A DNA stretch of 64,000 nt. Source: Pseudooceanicola nanhaiensis DSM 18065 (GTDB lineage Bacteria; Pseudomonadota; Alphaproteobacteria; Rhodobacterales; Rhodobacteraceae). This document shows, piece by piece, positions 59,135 to 64,000 of this stretch. The stretch's first letter is position 1. Every line of letters starts with the position of its first letter. The notes under the pieces are model-generated. The model saw nothing but the letters and a program-made list of their open reading frames with translations, was not told where the DNA came from and made no database searches. The stretch lies in contig NZ_JHZF01000001.1 of the NCBI RefSeq assembly GCF_000688295.1, forward strand, positions 1 through 64,000. The letters run 5' to 3'. The position numbers and the translations under genes were made by a program.

Positions 59135-60910
59135 ATGGAACTGGGCCTGATCGGCAATTGCTCTGTTGCGGCGCTCGTCGACCCGCACGCCACCATCAAC
59201 TGGTTCTGCCTGCCGCGGTTCGACGGCGATCCCGTGTTCCATTCCCTGCTGGGCTCCGGCACGAAGAACCCCGATGACGGCGCCTTCTCGATCGAGGTCG
59301 AGGGCTTCAAGTCGGCCGAACAGGCCTACATCCCGAACACGCCGATCCTGCGCACGCTGCTCCACGCCGAGGGCGGCGTGGTCGAGGTCACCGATTTCTG
59401 CCCCCGGTTCGAGGCCCGCGACCGCGCCTTCCGCCCGCGCATGATCATCCGCCGCATCCGGCCCGTCGAGGGCTGGCCCCGGATCCGGGTCAAGGTCCGC
59501 CCGCGCTTCGACTGGGGCAAGACGGAGCCAAAGGTGACCTATGGCTCGAACCACGTGCGGTTCGTCGGCAGCCGCGAGGTCGTCCGCATGACCACCGATG
59601 CGCCGGTCGATCACGTTCTGTCGGAACGGCTCGTGACGCTCGACCGGCCCTGCACCTTCGTCATCGGTCCGGACGAGACGCTGCAGGAGGGCCCGGCCGA
59701 GATCGGCGAGCGTTTCATGCTCGACACCCAGCGGTACTGGCAGCGCTGGTCGCAACGGCTCGCCGTGCCGTTCGACTGGCAGGACGCGGTGATCCGCGCC
59801 GCCATCACGCTGAAGCTCTGCAACTACGAACAGACCGGCGGCATCGTCGCGGCGGTCACCACCTCCCTGCCCGAGGCGCCGGGAAGCGAGCGCAACTGGG
59901 ATTACCGCTACTGCTGGGTGCGCGACGCCTTCTTCACCGTGCGGGCGCTGAACAGCCTCGCCGCGACGCGCACGATGGAGAACTACTTCCAGTGGCTGAT
60001 GAACCTGGTGGCGGACGCGCGGGGCGGCCACATCCAGCCGGTGCTGGGCATCGGGCTGGAAACCGACCTGCGGGAATGGCAGGCCGAGAACCTGCCGGGC
60101 TATCACGGCATGGGGCCGGTCCGCGTCGGCAACCAGGCGCATGAGCATTTCCAGCACGACACCTATGGCCACGTCATCCTCGGCGCCGCGCCGGCCTTCT
60201 TCGACCAGCGCCTGCAGATGACCGCGGGCGAACACGCCTTCCGCCTGCTCGAGGACCTCGGCGAACAGGCCTGGGCCTTGCACGATCAGCCCGACGCCGG
60301 GATCTGGGAACTGCGCAGCCGGGCCCGGATCCACACCTCATCGTCTCTGATGTGCTGGGCCGCCTGCGACCGGCTGGCCCGCATCGCCGCCCGGCTCGGG
60401 CTGAGGGACCGCGCCGGCTACTGGCGCGGGCGGGCCGACGTCATCCACCGCAAGATCCTCGAAGGCGCCTGGAGCGAGGAACGGCAGGCCTTCGTCGAGA
60501 GCTTCGGCGGCCGGACGCTCGACGCCAGCGTCCTGCTCATGGGCGAGGTCAACTTCCTGCCGTCGACCGACCCGCGCTTCGGCGCGACGGTGGACGCCCT
60601 GTCGCGCACCCTCGGGCGCGGCCCGCACATGCTGCGCTACGAGGAGGCGGACGATTTCGGTGTCCCCGAGGTCGGCTTCAACATCTGCGCCTTCTGGCGG
60701 GTCGATGCGCTGGCCCGGATCGGCCGGGTCGAGGAGGCGCGCGAGTATTACGAGGAACTGCTCGGCGCGCGCAACGGGCTGGGCCTGATGTCCGAGGACA
60801 CCTCGTTCGAGACCAATGCGGGCTGGGGCAACTTCCCGCAGACCTATTCCATGGTGGGCATCATCAACGGCGCCATGCGCCTGTCGCGAAGCTGGGAAAG
60901 CCAGCTCTAG
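59135..60910 (+). CDS. Glycoside hydrolase family 15 protein (glucoamylase/trehalase type)
   Basis: A 591-residue enzyme. An N-terminal beta-sandwich domain (residues 1-240; LIGNCSVAALVDPHATINWF) is followed by an (alpha/alpha)6 barrel with RNWDYRYCWVRDAFF. The acid is probably the Glu of GIWELRSRARIHTSSSLMCW and the base the Glu of LGLMSEDTSFETNAGWGNFP. Family members cleave starch-like glucans or trehalose; the sequence does not decide. There is no signal peptide, so it acts in the cytoplasm. It is not obviously linked to its TRAP neighbours. Confidence 0.85.
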   Translation: MELGLIGNCSVAALVDPHATINWFCLPRFDGDPVFHSLLGSGTKNPDDGAFSIEVEGFKSAEQAYIPNTPILRTLLHAEGGVVEVTDFCPRFEARDRAFRPRMIIRRIRPVEGWPRIRVKVRPRFDWGKTEPKVTYGSNHVRFVGSREVVRMTTDAPVDHVLSERLVTLDRPCTFVIGPDETLQEGPAEIGERFMLDTQRYWQRWSQRLAVPFDWQDAVIRAAITLKLCNYEQTGGIVAAVTTSLPEAPGSERNWDYRYCWVRDAFFTVRALNSLAATRTMENYFQWLMNLVADARGGHIQPVLGIGLETDLREWQAENLPGYHGMGPVRVGNQAHEHFQHDTYGHVILGAAPAFFDQRLQMTAGEHAFRLLEDLGEQAWALHDQPDAGIWELRSRARIHTSSSLMCWAACDRLARIAARLGLRDRAGYWRGRADVIHRKILEGAWSEERQAFVESFGGRTLDASVLLMGEVNFLPSTDPRFGATVDALSRTLGRGPHMLRYEEADDFGVPEVGFNICAFWRVDALARIGRVEEAREYYEELLGARNGLGLMSEDTSFETNAGWGNFPQTYSMVGIINGAMRLSRSWESQL

Positions 60911-61183
60911 AACCGTCGGCCCCGCCGACCCTCCCCGTGTGACGTCCCGCCCGAACCCGCTGCGTCCTACGCAGCGGCACCGGCCCCGGCCTGGACGGTC
61001 GCAGGCGATTCAATCCCGTCAGTTTTTGATCCCGTCGCCGGCGGAACTGCCTAATATTCGAGCATGTGATGTCTGGGAACAGGTTTCTTGCCCGTGGGCC
61101 TTTCTATAGGATACAGGTGGTATACTGAAAGTCGGGCAGGTCGCCACGCGGCCGTTCTGATGACACCAACAGGGAATCGACAG

Positions 61184-62167
61184 ATGAAATACGGAATTGG
61201 GATCGGCATCGTCACGCTGGGCATGGCGCTCGGCTCTGCCGCCGCGGCACAGACCAGCTGGGACATGTCGGTCGTCTGGCCGGAAGGCAACTTCCACACC
61301 CAGAACGCGATGACCTTCGCCGAACAGGTGAGCGAGGCCACCGACGGCGAGGTGCAGATCACGGTGCATTCGGGCGGCGCGCTCGGCATCAAGGGCCCCG
61401 AAGGCATGGCCGCGGTGCGCGACGGGCTGGTCCCGATCGCCGACATCCTGATGAGCCAGCAGGTCGGCGAGAACCCGGCGCTCGGCGTCGAGACGCTGCC
61501 CTACCTCGCACCGACGCTTCCGGACCTCGCGCTGCTGCACAAGTTCTACCGCCCGATGGTCGAGAGCATCGCCGAGGACATGAACCAGAAGCTGCTCTAC
61601 ATGGTGCCCTGGCCGGGCCAGGCGGTCTATTCGCCGAACAAGATCGAGACGCTCGCCGACCTCGAGGGGCTGACCATCCGCGTCGTGGACGCGAACGGCG
61701 ACGCCTTCTTCAACGCGCTCGGCGCCGCGCCGCTGCAGATGCCCTGGGGCGAGGTCGTGCCCTCGCTGGCCGCCGGCACGATCAAGGGTGTGACCACCTC
61801 GTCCTCCTCGGGCGTGGACGGCGCGTTCTGGGAGTTCATGGACAACATGAACACCTTCAACTGGCAGGCCTCGTCGAACATCGTCACCGTGAACCTCGAT
61901 TCGTGGAACGCGCTCGACCCCGAGGACCAGAAGGCGATCGAAGAGGTCGCGGCCGCGCTCGAAGGTGATTTCTGGATGAACTCCGCCAACGAGGACGCGG
62001 CGAAGATCGCCACGCTGAAGGAAAACGGCATGACCGTCACCGCCCCTTCGGAAGAGCTGCGCGCCGCGCTCGTCGAAAAGGCGAAGCCGCTCTGGGAAGA
62101 GTTCAAGACCCGGGTGCCGGAAGCCGCCCCGGTGATCGACAACTACCTCGCCGTCCGCGGGGAATGA
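61184..62167 (+). CDS. TRAP transporter solute-binding protein (DctP)
   Basis: A 327-residue periplasmic protein with a signal peptide ending ALGSAAAAQ. DctP features include WPEGNFHTQNAMTFAEQVSE and IRVVDANGDAFFNALGAAPL (conserved arginine that contacts the ligand carboxylate). AGGGA precedes ATG 61184; the open frame upstream to 61088 is probably not translated. A TATACT box at 61121-61126 could be the -10 of its promoter. It is the first gene of the third complete TRAP system of the window. Confidence 0.88.
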   Translation: MKYGIGIGIVTLGMALGSAAAAQTSWDMSVVWPEGNFHTQNAMTFAEQVSEATDGEVQITVHSGGALGIKGPEGMAAVRDGLVPIADILMSQQVGENPALGVETLPYLAPTLPDLALLHKFYRPMVESIAEDMNQKLLYMVPWPGQAVYSPNKIETLADLEGLTIRVVDANGDAFFNALGAAPLQMPWGEVVPSLAAGTIKGVTTSSSSGVDGAFWEFMDNMNTFNWQASSNIVTVNLDSWNALDPEDQKAIEEVAAALEGDFWMNSANEDAAKIATLKENGMTVTAPSEELRAALVEKAKPLWEEFKTRVPEAAPVIDNYLAVRGE

Positions 62168-62176
62168 TCCCTCGGG

Positions 62177-62199
62177 CCGGGCCCTTCCGCGGGGCCCGG
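62177..62199 (+). other. Intercistronic stem-loop after the third dctP
   Basis: CCGGGCCC / GGGCCCGG, a perfect 8-bp stem with a 7-base loop, between dctP and dctQ. Confidence 0.6.
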
Positions 62200-62242
62200 T
62201 CCTCTCAGCCCCGCGACAGACGGCAGCAAGGACGTGACGACG

Positions 62243-62800
62243 ATGGACAGCAGCGTGGAGCGGGGCGGCGCCCCGGCATCTTCCGGACGGTTCGGGGCGA
62301 TCATCGCGCCGATCGACGCGGTGACCCGGGCCGGCAACATCGTCGCCGGCCTCGCCCTGCTTGCGATCCTCGTGATGATCACGGCCGAAATCGTCTCGCG
62401 CAACCTGATGGGGCGCTCGCTGCCGTTCTCGTGGGATTACTCGGCCTATGCCATGGGCACGGCCTTCATGATGGCCTCGGCCGACGCGCTGCGCCGGGGC
62501 GCGCATGTCCGGGTGTCCGCGGTGCTGGAAGCGGTGCCCTACCGGCTGTCGCGGGTGCTGGAGTTCGGCGCCTGCCTGGTCGGACTGGCCGCCTGCGCCG
62601 CGCTTGCATGGGCCCTGACCGAGATGGCGTGGCTTTCGTTCCAGCGTGGATCGACCTCGGCCACGGTGATGCGCACGCCGCTCGCCTGGCCGCAGGGGCT
62701 GACCGCGCTCGGCGCCATCATCCTCACCCTGCAATGCGCGGCGCAGATCCTGCGGCTCGCCCGCGGCGAACGGCTCGCCGAAGGCGCCGCGATCGAATGA
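62243..62800 (+). CDS. TRAP transporter small membrane subunit (DctQ)
   Basis: A 185-residue protein with four helices and the DctQ motif RRGAHVRVSAVLEAVP. ATG 62243 is preferred over GTG 62234 because AAGGA is better spaced. Confidence 0.87.
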   Translation: MDSSVERGGAPASSGRFGAIIAPIDAVTRAGNIVAGLALLAILVMITAEIVSRNLMGRSLPFSWDYSAYAMGTAFMMASADALRRGAHVRVSAVLEAVPYRLSRVLEFGACLVGLAACAALAWALTEMAWLSFQRGSTSATVMRTPLAWPQGLTALGAIILTLQCAAQILRLARGERLAEGAAIE

Positions 62801-62837
62801 ACGCCGCCTCCCCCCAGATCCCCCGAAAGGCCCCGCG

Positions 62838-64000
62838 ATGACGCAAGTTGCAACCTCCCTCGTCGGGATCATGGTCGTCCTGCTGGGCTCCGGCATGTGG
62901 ATCGGCCTCGGCCTCGTCGCCACCGGCGCGGCGATGCTGGCGCTCTTCCGGCCGCAGATGCCCTTCATCAAGCTGCTCGCCCAGCAATCCTGGAACGTGC
63001 TCTCCTCGCCCGAGCTGCTGGCCCTGCCGCTCTTCATCCTGATGGCCGAGGTGCTCTTCCGCACCAACATCTCCGCCTCGCTCTTCACCGGGCTGACGCC
63101 CTGGCTGCGGCGGGTGCCGGGGCGGCTCACGCATATCAACGTGATGGGCTGCACGCTCTTTGCCTCGGTCTGCGGTTCCTCGGCCGCGACGACGGTCACC
63201 GTCGGGCGGATCACCGCGGGGGAGCTGCTGAAACGCGGTTACGACCGCGACCTCGTCATCGGCTCGCTGGCGGGCGCCGGGACGCTCGGCTTCCTGATCC
63301 CGCCCTCCACGATCATGATCATCTACGGGGTGATGGCCGAGGAATCGATCCTGCGGCTCTTCATGGCGGGCATCCTGCCCGGTGCCCTGCTGGCCGCCGC
63401 CTACATGGGCTATATCGGCATCCGCGCCCTCCTCTCGCCCGACGCCATCGGCGAGGCGCCGCCCCCCTCTTCCATGATGCACAAGCTGGGCGCGCTGGCC
63501 GATCTCGGCCCGCTCCTGCTGCTGATCCTCTTCGTCATCGGCTCGATGTACGGCGGCATCGCCTCGCCCACCGAGGCGGCAGCGGCCGGCGTCATCGGCG
63601 CCATGGTGATCGGCTTCGCGCAGCGCAAGCTCGACCTGCCCGGCCTGCTCGCCGCCGCGCGGCAGGCGGCCGAGAACAGCGCGATGATCGGCCTCATCAT
63701 GGTCGGTGCGATGTTCCTGTCGACGGCGATCGGCTATCTCGGCCTGCCGCGCTACATCGCCGGTGTCATCAACGGCTGGGGCCTCTCGCCGCTGGCGCTG
63801 ATCGCGGTGCTGCTGGTGTTCTACATCCTGCTCGGCATGGTGATGGAGGGGCTCGCGATCATCGTGATGACCCTGCCGATCACCCTGCCGCTGGTCGAGG
63901 CGGCGGGCTACGACAAGGTCTGGTTCGGCGTCTTCATCGTGATCGTCGTCGAGATGGCGCAGATCTCGCCGCCCGTGGGCTTCAACCTGACCGTGCTCCA
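62838..64000 (+). CDS. TRAP transporter large membrane subunit (DctM), cut by window end
   Basis: The first 387 codons are visible and the frame is open at base 64000. DctM features include CTLFASVCGSSAATTVTVGR, GTLGFLIPPSTIMIIYGVMA, and a late ISPPVGFN segment. AAAGG lies before ATG 62838. It starts 37 bases after DctQ. About 40-50 further residues would be expected. Confidence 0.9.
   Translation, partial: MTQVATSLVGIMVVLLGSGMWIGLGLVATGAAMLALFRPQMPFIKLLAQQSWNVLSSPELLALPLFILMAEVLFRTNISASLFTGLTPWLRRVPGRLTHINVMGCTLFASVCGSSAATTVTVGRITAGELLKRGYDRDLVIGSLAGAGTLGFLIPPSTIMIIYGVMAEESILRLFMAGILPGALLAAAYMGYIGIRALLSPDAIGEAPPPSSMMHKLGALADLGPLLLLILFVIGSMYGGIASPTEAAAAGVIGAMVIGFAQRKLDLPGLLAAARQAAENSAMIGLIMVGAMFLSTAIGYLGLPRYIAGVINGWGLSPLALIAVLLVFYILLGMVMEGLAIIVMTLPITLPLVEAAGYDKVWFGVFIVIVVEMAQISPPVGFNLTVL

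Noticed and set aside
1-64000. CRISPR arrays, tRNA and rRNA genes, insertion sequences, prophage
   Set aside because: No regularly spaced identical repeats, no cloverleaf or rRNA-like sequence and no transposase or integrase was recognised. Very small or degenerate elements could be missed without computational scanning.

Overview
The window is a high-G+C, gene-dense stretch that most resembles an extrachromosomal replicon (plasmid or chromid) of a marine-type Alphaproteobacterium, probably Rhodobacteraceae. The taxonomic guess rests on the abundance of TRAP transporters, the phnW-phnA-phnY phosphonate genes, a CYP153-type P450, an AcuR-like TetR regulator and the layout of the replication module. 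No rRNA, tRNA, CRISPR, transposase or integrase was found.

Layout. 1-3690: 2-aminoethylphosphonate degradation (phnW, phnA, start of phnY) with a divergent LysR regulator. 3728-7362: an orphan TRAP binding protein, a CYP153-like P450, and a divergent 2Fe-2S ferredoxin with a TetR regulator, with two copies of one palindrome in the divergent promoter. 7366-9168: a SulP anion transporter. 9506-14805: the plasmid core, made of parB, parA, an iteron-bearing origin, a Rep_3-type initiator and a RES/Xre-type toxin-antitoxin pair. Two similar palindromes, candidate parS sites, bracket the par-rep block. 14952-17086: AhpD-like protein, AcuR-like TetR regulator and AEC carrier.

17097-37773 is a large catabolic and uptake region. 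It holds a five-gene dipeptide-type ABC transporter with a class III aminotransferase, a split transketolase, a GntR/FCD regulator, a short-chain dehydrogenase, an OtnC-like aldolase/decarboxylase, an OtnK-like four-carbon sugar-acid kinase, a dimethylformamidase-like enzyme, a second class III aminotransferase, a polyamine-type ABC transporter and a TetR regulator. A shared operator-like motif (TGATATATCA and near matches) in three of its promoter regions suggests a GntR-controlled regulon. The enzymes suggest a pathway that takes up an amidated or aminated compound, transaminates it, and feeds a phosphorylated C3 or C4 product to central metabolism. The substrate is unknown. This is the best candidate for an undescribed system here.

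37780-46986: a methyltransferase, a FecBCD-like iron-chelate ABC transporter, a GpdQ-like phosphodiesterase and a divergent Ugp-like ABC transporter, with PhoB-box-like repeats in the shared intergenic region. 47002-53089: a CoA ligase, an enoyl-CoA hydratase and a TRAP transporter in one unit, divergent from a MarR regulator. 53201-64000: an MFS carrier, an FNT channel, a TakP-like TRAP system, a GH15 glucanohydrolase and a third TRAP system cut by the window end.

Overall the segment carries twelve complete or partial transport systems, with catabolic enzymes and local regulators beside most of them. Most operons are tightly packed with ATGA overlaps. Six of the seven solute-binding-protein genes that have partner transporter genes are followed by a perfect GC-rich stem-loop.
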